DNA from: an uncultured Prevotellaceae bacterium
Lineage (GTDB): Bacteria > Bacteroidota > Bacteroidia > Bacteroidales > Bacteroidaceae
Reading direction: 5' to 3'
NCBI GenBank assembly: GCA_947166305.1
Contig: CAMVDV010000005.1
Span: 39,210 to 103,209 of the forward strand
Length of the DNA stretch: 64,000 bases
The position numbers and the translations under genes were made by a program. Below, in pieces: positions 31,401-39,381 of the stretch (the first letter of the stretch is position 1; the number at the start of each line of letters is the position of its first letter). Below the pieces are notes generated by a model. That model searched no databases, had not been told where the DNA came from, and saw only the letters and a program-made list of their open reading frames with translations.

Positions 31401-34400
31401 ACGATTATGGTGTAGCCGTGAAGCCTGTGTTCCGAGGCAACGTCTATGCCGGCGGACGCGGCGTGGACCTCTATCAGCAGGAAGGCACCGACCGCTTCAG
31501 TCTGACGGCAGGTGCTGTCTATGGCAATGCCGAACTGAAGATGACGGGCGGCCACGTCTGGCACAATGTCTATGGTTCCGGCGCTATGGCATCGGTAGGT
31601 ACCGTCGAGGCCAAGCCTGCGGGCGTTCATGTCCACGACGAGATAGTTGACGACGGCGGCAACATCGTCAACCCCGACGGCAGCGACGTGAACTACCTGA
31701 CCGGCGTCTTCACGGAGAACACCGGCAAGGTGACCGTAACCATCACGGGCGGCACCGTGGGCGACACTACTCCCGGCCACGAAGGGCGCAACAATGGCCG
31801 CGTCTATGGTGCAGGTCGAGGCGTATCGGCAAGCCGAAGCGACCATGTGGCCAGCATGGAGTATGTGAACGACACTTATGTCAACATCGGCACCAGCGGG
31901 CAGCAGCCCTCCGACTACAGCGGCAGCGCACCTGGCGAACTGAACTATCCTTATATATATGGTGCCGTGTTTGGCGGAGGAGAGAACGGTCACGTCAAGT
32001 CCGACACCCACGTCAACATCTACAGCGGCATCATCGGCTGGCCTCTCGACGAGGGTGAAAGCCAACAGCACAAGACTTCGGCCGACGGCACATCGAAGAA
32101 TCCTCGCCGAGGCCACGTCTATGGCGGCGGACGCGGTGTGGATCCCCTCTATCACTCGTCGTCCGAGACCCGAAGCTCTACGGCCGGCCGTGTCTATGGC
32201 CACGCCTATGTCACGATGACGGGCGGTGTGGTTCGCCGAGCCATCTATGGTGGTGGCAACCTGGCCTCCGTGGGTATCTACAGACTGGCACAGTCCGACC
32301 TCCACATCGTCGACATGATAGAGGATGAAGAAGATTCTGGCGATGCCACCATCAATATCAGTGGCGGCATCATCGGCAACGTCAACCCCGACGGAACAGC
32401 CCTCAGCGGAACTTCCACCACTGGCCTTCCCTTCCTTGCCCCAGGCGACAACAACGGCCATGTCTTCGGTTCCGGCTGCGGCATGGTGGCCGACAACTAC
32501 ATAGAGGACGGCGTTGCCATCGACCAGCAGTATCGTCAGATGGGTTACTCGCACTCCACTCATGTCAACATCAGTGGCGGACAGCTCTATGGCAGCGTGT
32601 TTGGCTCCGGCGAGAACGGCCACGTCTGGGAAGACACCCGCATCAACATCACTGGCGGCACTATAGGTAGCGAGGAAAGCACGCTCATCTACTCCGGCAA
32701 CGTCTATGGTTCCGGCCGAGGTGTTGACCATCCGCACTTCCATGTCAGTGAGACAGCCGGCAAGGTGCGTGGCAACACGACGGTGAACATCACCGGCGGC
32801 ACCGTATGGCGCGACGTCTACGGCGGCGGCTCCCTGGCCTCCGTTGGTGAAGAAGGCGAGACGGGCGACGATTCCCATATCAACGTCACCGAGGACCCGC
32901 TGACCACCAATCCCTTCCCCTTCTCTTCGGGTCTGACGCGCGTCTACGTCAACGGCACTTCGGCCACCCCCGTCATCCACGGTTCCGTCTATGGCAGCGG
33001 GCGCGGCGTAGCCAGCAGCAACACCGAGTACAGGCAGGCCGCTTACGTCAAGAACACGCTCGTCACCGTCGGCAAGGCCCACGTCTTCCAGAACGTATTC
33101 GGCGGCGGCAATGCCGGCCACGTAAGGCGTAACACGACGGTGAGCATCCTGGACGGCGCCAAGGTGGACGGCAACGTCTACGGCGGCGGCGCGGGCAGCA
33201 TCAAGTCGCCCACGGCCGGCCTCGTGAACCACGACGTCACGGTGAACATCGAAGGCGGCCTCGTGGGAGGCGACGTCTACGGCGGCGGTGCCATCGCCAA
33301 CACCAACACCCACGACAAGCGCAACAACCCGAGCCTCTATGCCGACGGCACGACAGCCAAGGCCCGCACCTCCGTCTACGGCAATCCCTCCGAGGACGCC
33401 CTCTGCAAGACCGCAGTGAACCTGACCGGCGGCATCGTCCTCGGCAACGCCTACGGCGGCGGACAAGGTGTCATCCCCGAGGCCGGCGCCTCGGCCGCCG
33501 ACATCGCCAACGCCGGCGCCCTGGTGCGCGGCGACGTGACCGTCATCCTGAACGGCACAGCCTTCCATCCCACCACAACGACCGACGACCAGGGCAACAC
33601 CATCGCCGCCACCGGCCGCGTCTTTGGCTGCAATAACCTCAACGGCACGCCGCAGGGCACGGTGCTCGTGCATGTGCTCCGCACGAGAGGCGTCACGGAG
33701 AGCGGCGGCACATACACTGTCAACGATACCAAGCCGGAGAAGGGCACCGAGACCTACGAGGTGCAGGCCGTCTATGGCGGCGGCAACCTGGCAGCCTACG
33801 AGCCGTGGGTGGATACAGCCGACGGCCAGTACACCGCAAACTCCCACGTTGCCACTCAGCGACCCCTGCAGGTAGTCGTAGATGGCTGCGACGAGGCGAG
33901 CATCGAGTACGTCTATGGTGGCGGCAACGCTGCTGCCACTCCCAGCACCGACGTGCTCATGGTGGGCTGCTACGAGGTGGGCTACCTCTTCGGAGGCGGT
34001 AACGGTAAGGACCGCATCTACAAGAGTGAGACGTGGCAGGCCAATCCCGGTGCCGACGTAGGCTACACGGATGGCACCGTCAGCTACGGCACCGGCGAGG
34101 CCATCGTGGAGGCTTTGGGCGGCACGATAGGCAGCATCTTCGGCGGATCCAACACCAAGGGCAACGTCCGCCACTCTTCTGTGGCCTATCTCGACGAGGG
34201 GGGCGACTGCCCGCTGGATATCGACGAGGTCTATGGCGGCGGCAACGAGGCATTCATGGCTGGCAACTCTCAGGTGAAACTCGGTTGCATCACCCGTCTG
34301 AAGGCGCTCTACGGCGGCGCCAAGGCTGCTGATGTGGGTGGCGACATCAACCTGACTATCACGAGCGGACACTACGATCGCGTCTTTGGCGGCAACAATA

Positions 34401-34969
34401 TCAGTGGCGAAATCAGTGGCTCCATCACGGTGAACGTTGAGGAGACCGGCTGTCACCCCATCACCATCGGCGAGCTCTACGGCTGTGGCAACCAGGCAGC
34501 CTACACCACTCAGGCGGGCAAGGCCGACCCTGTCGTCAACGTGAAGTCGTTCACCAGCATCGGCCGCATCTTCGGCGGCGGACTGGGCGAGGGGGCTGTG
34601 GTGAAAGGCAACCCGACGGTCAACATCAACGAAGTGACCGGCCTGCGCTCCACCTATTCGCCCTGGGCATATCCCGGCACGACCATCACCTACAAAGACG
34701 GCACCAGTGTCACTCTGCCCACGCATGAGTCGGGCAAGATAGGCGCCATCGGTACCGTCTTCGGCGGCGGCAACGCGGCTAAGGTGGAGGGCAATACCAG
34801 CGTGAACGTCGGCACCGAAGAGAACGTCGTCTTCGTGACGCCCGAGACCGACAGCGAGGCCGACAGGACGAAGGCCGTGGAAGGTGTCAACATCCTGGGC
34901 AACGTCTTCGGCGGCGGCAACGAGGCCGAAGTCTCAGGCAAGTCCAATGTCGTGATAGGAAGAAAATAA
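22469..34969 (+). CDS. Giant Gly-rich repeat secreted protein (4166 aa), no recognisable C-terminal sorting domain
   Basis: Sec signal (ALLCLALLLTTFAAQAQ); GLUG-like N-terminal region; very many VYGGG/VFGGGENGHV/GGGSLASVG repeats; ends GNVFGGGNEAEVSGKSNVVIGRK. Confidence 0.85.
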   Translation: MQFNMFNRKVSKALLCLALLLTTFAAQAQTEITSLDQITNEDGNYKLTSDASGTPGVTTFRGTLEAAIDPTTKMPYRITGLDKPLFTTLTGTVKNLVLEDVNISGNTGNTGAIAATAEGAARIYNIGILSGSVGGTDNTGGLVGLLRGTAHVVNCYSYATITGGSNVGGIVGNNNTTTTAASIKTMVMNCMFYGDITGGSTVSPVFGGTNIANLNNGGLNTFNYYAYDELKTKAISNNKYNSALAVEQKFLNRFEFYRLLLNSNKKLAAFYATGNVADGGQMLKWVLETADRTIDNPKPYPILKAQGKYPSIINPDIEHAPDSATVGRNHGGKLSNKSGGTKTLSVTISGVGSNAPSGASITQGNLTLIRTDKDFDRFNFNYDKVQLPYYNDVGTGNCTGNRVVTGWKITAITAIDSDPYTAANYPTTGIKDFPDHNYADRRSSNKDLYSVSKRVFSQGAYFDVPYGVTSITIEPYWGKAYYIADQYYDVVYSANYQTKQGVSQTGTQVNTSSTLFNGQKVETSIERALNKITSELGGLGSTVYDNALVLVGNLHLNTVPQNGTTPFTMTSVDMDNDHEPDYSLIYHHTGRLSITPIRYDFLNIPGTAQAQKPNGASLICNFTIFKTRGWFETTNTALFYTSQLEYENLDNNTKTDAPLILLGGVVDQFVSTQSKAVTGKTIYIHVGGNVWIQEFGMGTHSDGSQSTPHVPVSVTGGEFPGFYLTGTYNANATIREDNAECYISGGYFHEVAGASQEGIKGNVHWQIYNADIDQFFGGGINEARPIQGTVTTDIYNSHVTLFCGGPKFGNMTTGKAVTTNAEGCTFGNFFGAGYGGNSYSRKKYYDKDGDQNWTTLQNYYVNDRGEYYNGTSTGSSQTSGKDYGKKGPGVATDFDYEFFVWSSGTTGARLFVKFVSFSLAQCDSVSSTLKKCTINENFYGGGSLGKVSGTARSELEDCTVMGNAFGAGYSATLPTIPVRNGGFTTDPNYNKNSGMFEPGIYTGTTEYTWEQVANYPAEGGAGFDGTQVITTQNLDKTNLGSVGNVQLTIKGTTEVKGSVYGGGEESIVTGNTVVNIEGGTIGTGGLGGADFGNVYGGGKGMKNDVKAGWVQGNTTVNISSLPDNNKTKVLHNVYGGGAFGSVGTFTYAADSTITGYTSGGQATLNILSGTFGTDGHDNGMIFGSSRGQEGNPLTDTNIDKLAWVYNTVVNVGTAGSATGPMVNGSVYGGGENGHNYQNAAVNIHSGTIGYTSYDPTSGYNCGSVFGAGCGTDKYTVGEVQHYNPLAGTVWGNTTIAIDGGHIRHNVYGGGAIGSAGKADGSNGKATITVTGGRVGTDGNDNGNIYGAPRGDSDATDADIAQVVDTEVNINYATTPTGDNTEHTAQLIAGSVFGGGQSGVVRHSVVVNMKGGLVLRDLYGGSALANTNIGNATNYGTSSEAISSTSTYTTTLNLHGGIVGHNVYGGGLGRKAATGVAPVAALVYGDVMVKLNETIATDNCRVKGNVFGCNNYNGTPKGIPTVHVYKTVGYDESHKKSTDKDDTTYDVHAVYGGGNEAAYQPALSTSSTNVIIDGCDLTSIQYVYGGGNAAPAPATQVTVNSCYEIGSLFGGGNGYDDLEDGSPNPGADVGLINGSPYGSGDANTIIYGGTIHEAYGASNQKGSIRGSINLNVQEDGACPLNIDKMVGAGRNADIDGDVILVMGCMPDTKTALVFGGADNANVNGNVELTITSGTFGQVFGGNNLGGIIKGHLKVNIEETGCRPIKIDELYLGGNEAAYSVFGYYDSGETDTFDRPIYLPRVSADDANAAIANPAADANHSFPYAQPVLNVISCTSIGKVFGGGLGTGAAMYANPTVNINMIPGKYANLLPDDENNPNRLGAVENVYGGGNEAAVHGNTTVNVGTTIGQEITLASTGATANVLGAYITGTVYGAGKGIASDPDAAIVTGNTQVNLGGGHVLRSIYGGGELGSVGTFTEKWDANQFDSDKKAWHFKDEPKACKEGTGLAEVIITGGQVGLNGQLMPDPTKPTADDDFGYVFCASKGIADSLTYEKANLLAVVGNTHLEVSGGLIIASVYGGSENGEVLTDTHVEIKGGQIGTGHYKEGEEDRWDGIYEEDAWTAAIAKVKDGTFTDADAEGFHLCDAWPFGPEGDRHVYDHYAGTEGYDAKGGASPGSDGHSYFGHVFGGGSGYYPFAAGMWRRTAGRVCGNTKVDITGGHILTNVYGGNEITDVLGTSRVEMTGGTVGVPRTLADIQGRPVNCNLFGAGMGDPRVLFNGWSNVASTEVIVRGEAVVFGSVFGGGEDGHVWGNASTTIEGNAVVGTFGSSGVDGNVFGSGRGFSGIALTAGVVCGNVEVNINGKAKVYGSVFGGGRMAAVGTYLAADDNENYGAMQSGADHGNVTVNITGGTIGNLTKMNDNEFSTGDVFGGSKGVLLDEWAKSQKLGLVKNTTVNISQADAASPTTIYGNVYGGGEIASVGYYKYATAEEAASYNATHTFEERSVGDVYALLDENAGTATINITGGTIGQNSTTDTHGLVFGGCLGRSGKDYSGYSFVNKSFVTLDGGTVYGCVFGGGENGHVFNDTDVEIKSGTVGIPLDKEHIADAALVDNLIYRGNVYGGGRGIDLTPGGDYSITAGKVAGNTVVNVTGGIIYRNVYGGGSLASVGDPNETADTDGNFSTGLATVNITGGQIGTDGAASANDYTSTSTTPIREHRRENGFVFGSGRGMAAGSVGNKTLVDMAYVKNTLVTIAGEANVTGSVFGGGENGHVRKDTKVYVKENCFIGTELNDAEHEIDDNGRGRLLYRGNAYGGGRGIDHMVDDPSQYSLTAGRVEGNTFIEVSGGKIYHDVFGGGSLASVGKATVNNVTGEVTYEGDTGNSEVHIKGGIIGYSSDADKQGFNCGFVYGGCRGLAVAPYDDAVKMAYVHNARVYIEPGADVKGSVFGGGANGHVKGNTYVEITGGSVGTALQSEEVGFDDYGVAVKPVFRGNVYAGGRGVDLYQQEGTDRFSLTAGAVYGNAELKMTGGHVWHNVYGSGAMASVGTVEAKPAGVHVHDEIVDDGGNIVNPDGSDVNYLTGVFTENTGKVTVTITGGTVGDTTPGHEGRNNGRVYGAGRGVSASRSDHVASMEYVNDTYVNIGTSGQQPSDYSGSAPGELNYPYIYGAVFGGGENGHVKSDTHVNIYSGIIGWPLDEGESQQHKTSADGTSKNPRRGHVYGGGRGVDPLYHSSSETRSSTAGRVYGHAYVTMTGGVVRRAIYGGGNLASVGIYRLAQSDLHIVDMIEDEEDSGDATINISGGIIGNVNPDGTALSGTSTTGLPFLAPGDNNGHVFGSGCGMVADNYIEDGVAIDQQYRQMGYSHSTHVNISGGQLYGSVFGSGENGHVWEDTRINITGGTIGSEESTLIYSGNVYGSGRGVDHPHFHVSETAGKVRGNTTVNITGGTVWRDVYGGGSLASVGEEGETGDDSHINVTEDPLTTNPFPFSSGLTRVYVNGTSATPVIHGSVYGSGRGVASSNTEYRQAAYVKNTLVTVGKAHVFQNVFGGGNAGHVRRNTTVSILDGAKVDGNVYGGGAGSIKSPTAGLVNHDVTVNIEGGLVGGDVYGGGAIANTNTHDKRNNPSLYADGTTAKARTSVYGNPSEDALCKTAVNLTGGIVLGNAYGGGQGVIPEAGASAADIANAGALVRGDVTVILNGTAFHPTTTTDDQGNTIAATGRVFGCNNLNGTPQGTVLVHVLRTRGVTESGGTYTVNDTKPEKGTETYEVQAVYGGGNLAAYEPWVDTADGQYTANSHVATQRPLQVVVDGCDEASIEYVYGGGNAAATPSTDVLMVGCYEVGYLFGGGNGKDRIYKSETWQANPGADVGYTDGTVSYGTGEAIVEALGGTIGSIFGGSNTKGNVRHSSVAYLDEGGDCPLDIDEVYGGGNEAFMAGNSQVKLGCITRLKALYGGAKAADVGGDINLTITSGHYDRVFGGNNISGEISGSITVNVEETGCHPITIGELYGCGNQAAYTTQAGKADPVVNVKSFTSIGRIFGGGLGEGAVVKGNPTVNINEVTGLRSTYSPWAYPGTTITYKDGTSVTLPTHESGKIGAIGTVFGGGNAAKVEGNTSVNVGTEENVVFVTPETDSEADRTKAVEGVNILGNVFGGGNEAEVSGKSNVVIGRK

Positions 34970-34992
34970 CCGCTCCGAGCGGTCATAGAAAA

Positions 34993-35072
34993 CGTCGCAC
35001 GCGAAGTCGGTCGATTTCGCGTGCGACGATTCGTATCATCGCGTGCGACGATTGGCATCGCCGCACGCGACG
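34993..35072. repeat. 22-nt phased array (4 cores)
   Basis: CGCACGCG 34996, CGCGTGCG 35018, CGCGTGCG 35040, CGCACGCG 35062; perfect 13-bp stem CGTCGCACGCGAA / TTCGCGTGCGACG. Confidence 0.95.
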
Positions 35073-35164
35073 TTTTTCAACCCCGTGGGCGGGGCGGAAA
35101 CACGTTATTTGCATACTTTTCGTAAAAAACAGGCGGCAAGTGTGTGTTTGTATCAAAAAAAACG

Positions 35165-35172
35165 TAACTTTG
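35165..35172 (+). promoter_or_regulatory. -7 box TAACTTTG of the regulator/NRPS operon
   Basis: TAnnTTTG match 38 bp upstream of ATG at 35210. Confidence 0.6.
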
Positions 35173-35209
35173 TGGGGCAAAGAACACCGTTTGAAAGCAT
35201 CGTCCTAAC

Positions 35210-37528
35210 ATGAGCAAGCCGAGCAGATTCCTCATCTTCCTGTCCAAGAGGCGCGCGCTGCTGATAGTCATCGTGGCCGCCCTGCTCATCGAGCTGCTCT
35301 CCGCAGTGCAGTATGTCTTCACGCACCGGCTGCTGGAGGACGAACTGGAACGGCGTGCCGAGCTGGAGCTGACGCTCAAGGCCATCATCACCAAGGGACT
35401 TATTCAGGACTCGGAGCGCACCGTCAAGAGCCACATCAAGGAGGTGAAGAGCAACCTCTCGAATCCCGACTCGCTGGCCGGCATCGTGGCCTGGACTCTC
35501 AAGCACGCTCCCCACCTCGAGGGCTGCGGCATCGCTTTCAGCCCAGGCTATTACGGCGGACGCCACGAGCTCTTCGAGCCGTACGCCCTGCGCACCGACA
35601 GCGGCATCCTCAGCCTGGAACTGGCCGGAGAGGAGTTTGACTACACACGCTACGGCTTCTACAACGACATACGCAAGCGCAAGGAGAACAGCTGGGTGGG
35701 CCCTTACTACGACCACTACCTCCACGAGCAGATCGTATCCTACGCCGTGCCCATCTACGACGAGTCGGGCGACACCGTAGCCGTCTATGGCATCGACATC
35801 CACACCGGCGACCTGGGCGACACACTCAACTACCGGCACCTCTATCCCTCCTCCTTTGTCTTCCTCCTCACAGAGCATGGACAGCTTCTGGCAGGCCCTA
35901 AGGACCCGGAGCAGCAGCAGCGCGTGGAGCAGATGACCGCCCTCATGGGCGACAGCACCGTGGAGAAGCGGTGGAACCAGCGCGGCACGATGCGCATCAT
36001 CTCCCACTACGACCGCGAGGCCGACGACAATCTCACCCTCTTCTTCGCCAACATGCGCGGACAACCCCACTGGCAGGTGGCCGTCGTCTGCTACGACGAC
36101 GAGGTTTATGCCCCCCTCATCTGGCTTCGCCTGCGCCTTTTGCTGTTCTCCCTGCTTGCCTTCGGCATCCTCCTCTTCCTCATTAGCGCCTTCGCCCGCA
36201 GCGAACAGAAGCTCAGGCAACGCACCATGGAGCAGAATCGCATAGCGGGCGAGCTGCGCATCGCCGCCGACATACAGCAAGCCCTGTTGCCTGCCGAGGA
36301 ACCCTCCCTTCTGGGTCGCACCGATGTCAGCGTCGAGGGACGGCTCATCCCCGCCAAAGCCGTGGGAGGCGACCTTTACAATGCCTTCGTGCGCGACGGC
36401 AAACTCTTCTTCTGCATAGGCGACGTCAGCGGCAAGGGCGTGCCCGCCGCCCTCATCATGGCCATCGTTCAAGCCCTCTTCCGCACCATTGCGACGCGCG
36501 AGGACAACCCTGCCCACATCATGAGACACCTCAACGAGTCGGCATGTCAGGGCAACACCAAAAACTTCTTCGTCACGCTCTTCATCGGCGTCCTCGACCT
36601 TCCCACAGGTCACTTCCGCTATTGCAACGCAGGCCACGAGGTGCCACTCGTCATTGACCATTCACCATTGACCATTGACCTTTCTTCCCCGTTGAGCATT
36701 GATCATTCGCAGCAAGGCACAGCGGCAGGAGAATGTTCAATGTTCAATGTTCAATGTTCAATGGAAAAAGGTCAGTGTTCAATGTTAGACTGTTTGCCTA
36801 ACCTCCCCATCGGCATCCTCGACGACTTCGACTACCAGATGCAGTCGATGACGATGAAGCCAGGTTCGGCACTCTTCCTCTACACCGATGGCCTCACCGA
36901 AGCCCGCAACGAAGAGAACAAACTGCTGGGCAGGGAAGCGGTGTTGCAGATGGTCAGCAAATTCAACACCTCTGAGCCGAAAGAGCTCGTCGCGAAGGCC
37001 ATCCAGGCATGGCACGCCTTCGTTGGCTCCACGGAGCAAAGCGATGACCTCACGCTCCTGGCAGTACGTTATACTCCTATGCACGCCCAAGAACTGTTCA
37101 GCGAAGCGCTCACGCTCGGGAACGATGTGCAGGAAGTGGAAGCCCTGGGAGCGTTCGTCAAAGGCATTGCCGCCAAACTCTCGCTCGAAAGGTCGCTGGC
37201 CTCCAAGCTTCGCCTCGCCGTGGAGGAAGCCGTGGTGAACGTTATGGAGTATGCCTACCCGAAGGGAACCACAGGACAAGTGGACATTCGCGCCACCTCC
37301 GACGGCCAAAGGCTACGCTTTGTCATCACAGACAACGGCATCCCTTTCAATCCGACCGAAGTCTCTCAAGCCGACACAACGCTCTCCGCCGAGGAACGAC
37401 CCGTGGGAGGGCTTGGCATACTGCTCGTCAGGCAGCTCATGGATAGCATCAATTACGAGCGCATCGGCACGCAGAACGTGCTGACTTTGCAAAAGACGCT
37501 CCCCAAAACGGTCAATCCCACGAAGTGA
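35210..37528 (+). CDS. Membrane sensor with SpoIIE/RsbU PP2C phosphatase and C-terminal RsbW-like HATPase domain
   Basis: Two TM segments flanking an extracytoplasmic region; AADIQQALLP, AVGGDLYNAF, GDVSGKGVPAALIMA, LYTDGLTEARN; C-terminal LRLAVEEAVVNVMEYAYP and GLGILLVRQLMD. Confidence 0.9.
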   Translation: MSKPSRFLIFLSKRRALLIVIVAALLIELLSAVQYVFTHRLLEDELERRAELELTLKAIITKGLIQDSERTVKSHIKEVKSNLSNPDSLAGIVAWTLKHAPHLEGCGIAFSPGYYGGRHELFEPYALRTDSGILSLELAGEEFDYTRYGFYNDIRKRKENSWVGPYYDHYLHEQIVSYAVPIYDESGDTVAVYGIDIHTGDLGDTLNYRHLYPSSFVFLLTEHGQLLAGPKDPEQQQRVEQMTALMGDSTVEKRWNQRGTMRIISHYDREADDNLTLFFANMRGQPHWQVAVVCYDDEVYAPLIWLRLRLLLFSLLAFGILLFLISAFARSEQKLRQRTMEQNRIAGELRIAADIQQALLPAEEPSLLGRTDVSVEGRLIPAKAVGGDLYNAFVRDGKLFFCIGDVSGKGVPAALIMAIVQALFRTIATREDNPAHIMRHLNESACQGNTKNFFVTLFIGVLDLPTGHFRYCNAGHEVPLVIDHSPLTIDLSSPLSIDHSQQGTAAGECSMFNVQCSMEKGQCSMLDCLPNLPIGILDDFDYQMQSMTMKPGSALFLYTDGLTEARNEENKLLGREAVLQMVSKFNTSEPKELVAKAIQAWHAFVGSTEQSDDLTLLAVRYTPMHAQELFSEALTLGNDVQEVEALGAFVKGIAAKLSLERSLASKLRLAVEEAVVNVMEYAYPKGTTGQVDIRATSDGQRLRFVITDNGIPFNPTEVSQADTTLSAEERPVGGLGILLVRQLMDSINYERIGTQNVLTLQKTLPKTVNPTK
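36653..36792. repeat. Heptanucleotide element in frame within the SpoIIE-domain gene
   Basis: ATTGACC/ATTCACC/ATTGACC/ATTGACC arm, spacer, (TGTTCAA)n arm; translated IDHSPLTIDLSS...ECSMFNVQCSMEKGQCSM. Confidence 0.9.
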
Positions 37529-37562
37529 AACAATAAAAAACAAAACAAAAAAAACATACAAC

Positions 37563-37865
37563 ATGAAGACAACAATCGAACAACAGGAAGGCAAGTATCT
37601 CGTCACGCTTGTTGGCGAACTCGACACGGCTGCTGCGGCAGAGGTTGAGCAAACGTTGCAACCTCTCTACACGGCCAGCGGCAAAGACGTCGTCATTGAT
37701 TGCGCCGGACTGGACTACATTGCATCCAGCGGCCTGCGTATCCTCATCAGCATCCTCAAGGCGGCTAAGGCAGGAGGCAGCAAGGTGGTGCTCAAGGACA
37801 TGAACGACGACATCAAGACGGTGTTCCGTCTTACAGGATTCATCAACATATTCGAAGTGGAATGA
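37563..37865 (+). CDS. STAS-domain anti-sigma-factor antagonist-like protein
   Basis: TLVGELDTAAAAEVEQTL...DVVIDCAGLDYIASSGLRILISILKAAK. Confidence 0.9.
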   Translation: MKTTIEQQEGKYLVTLVGELDTAAAAEVEQTLQPLYTASGKDVVIDCAGLDYIASSGLRILISILKAAKAGGSKVVLKDMNDDIKTVFRLTGFINIFEVE

Positions 37866-39205
37866 AAGCGAGAGCGGCAATGATGGTGCTGCTCGCCTGG
37901 ACTACGGTTTTGGCCTGGGGCGAGCAACCTGCCGACAGTTTGCAACAGGCAGAGCCGAAGAACCAGATCGACGTTGACCTCGACTTGCTTGGGCACGGCG
38001 AGATGCGCTTCGGCGGACTGGGCAATACGGAAAACGAGGACGGCACATACGACGACCGCGCACAGTTTCTCATGGGAAGGACACGCCTCTCCATCGGCTA
38101 CAAACGTCCCTACATCGCGGCAAAGGTGACGGCACGGCATCAAGGCGTGTGGGGACAGAATGGCGGCGGAAGTTTCAACCTCTACGAAGCCTGGGTGCAG
38201 CTTACGGCCAAGATGGGCTTCTTCGCCAAGATGGGTCGCCAAGTGCTTTCCTACGACGATGAACGTATCATCGGTTCCAACGACTGGGCCATGGCATCCC
38301 TCTCTCACGATGTCATCAAACTCGGTTATGAAGGCTACGGACACAAGGTTCATGCCATCCTTGGCTTCAACCAGAATGCTGAGAACGTCAGCGGCGGCAC
38401 ATACTATGTCAACGGCTCACAGCCCTACAAGGTGATGCACACGCTCTGGTATCACTTCGACGTGCCCCGCACACAGCTCGGCCTTTCCTTGCTCTTCATG
38501 AACATCGGTATGCAAGGAGGCGAGAAGGACGGCGTGGGCGACAACGAGCCTCGCAACCGCTACCAGCAGCTCGTGGGTGGATACCTCTCCTACAACTTCT
38601 GGAAACTCTCCACCGAAGCCTCCTATTACCATCAGCTCGGGCGCAACGAGCATAACGTCAAGATAGACGCATGGATGGCGAGCGTGAAGGCAAAGCTGCA
38701 ACTGGACCGTCACTGGGGCTTCCACACAGGCTTCGACTACCTGAGCGGCGACGACTATTTTGCCGTGAGGGACAAAGGCAAGATGGGCCTGGTGCAACAC
38801 AAGACCATCAAGTACTTCAACCCAGTTTACGGCTCTCACCACAAGTTCTACGGCATGATGGACTTCTTCTATGTGCAGAACTTCACCGACGGCTTCAGCC
38901 CAGGCCTGCAGAACCTCTACGCCGGCGTGAGCTACAGCCCGTTCCATAAGCTGAAACTGAGCGCCACGTACCACTATCTGGCCATGGCCACGAAGCTCGA
39001 AGGCCTGAATATGTCGCTGGGACACGACATCGACTTCGAGGCATCCTATCAGATCTTGAAGGACGTGAACCTCTCCCTCGGCTTCTCCTACATGAAGAGC
39101 AACGACACGATGGAGAAACTGAAGCGAGCCGACAAGAACACCGACCTCAAGTGGGCCTGGTTCTCGCTCTACGTCTCGCCACGCATCATATCAAAAAAGT
39201 GGTGA
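37862..39205 (+). CDS. Alginate-export-family-like outer-membrane porin
   Basis: Signal peptide; GEMRFGG, LYEAWVQL, GRQVLSYDDERIIGSNDW; barrel-like alternation; 4-bp overlap with the STAS gene. Confidence 0.75.
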   Translation: MKARAAMMVLLAWTTVLAWGEQPADSLQQAEPKNQIDVDLDLLGHGEMRFGGLGNTENEDGTYDDRAQFLMGRTRLSIGYKRPYIAAKVTARHQGVWGQNGGGSFNLYEAWVQLTAKMGFFAKMGRQVLSYDDERIIGSNDWAMASLSHDVIKLGYEGYGHKVHAILGFNQNAENVSGGTYYVNGSQPYKVMHTLWYHFDVPRTQLGLSLLFMNIGMQGGEKDGVGDNEPRNRYQQLVGGYLSYNFWKLSTEASYYHQLGRNEHNVKIDAWMASVKAKLQLDRHWGFHTGFDYLSGDDYFAVRDKGKMGLVQHKTIKYFNPVYGSHHKFYGMMDFFYVQNFTDGFSPGLQNLYAGVSYSPFHKLKLSATYHYLAMATKLEGLNMSLGHDIDFEASYQILKDVNLSLGFSYMKSNDTMEKLKRADKNTDLKWAWFSLYVSPRIISKKW

Positions 39206-39227
39206 GGCTGACGGAGTGACAGATTTC

Positions 39228-39306
39228 CGCCTGCGGGGATGTCCATCGCAGCACGCGACGACAGCCATCGCCGCACGCGGAGATGCCCGTCGCCGCACGC
39301 GGAGAT
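39228..39306. repeat. 22-nt phased array (4 cores)
   Basis: CGCCTGCG 39228, AGCACGCG 39250, CGCACGCG 39272, CGCACGCG 39294. Confidence 0.9.
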
Positions 39307-39381
39307 TTCTGACCCCCCCGGCCGACGGACTCGAAGATACAAGTCAAACAAAGTAAAAAACCTGTAAATCATAGACCAACC

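Noticed and set aside
29648-34726. 1692-aa ORF on the minus strand antisense to the second giant gene
   Set aside because: Shadow ORF: the GGC/GTC/AAC-rich sense codons rarely give stops in the opposing frame. No signal peptide or recognisable domain, while the sense frame has clear signal and repeats.
39308-39318. C7 tract upstream of the NRPS as a phase-variation site
   Set aside because: Intergenic, not clearly inside a promoter, and only seven bases; insufficient support.
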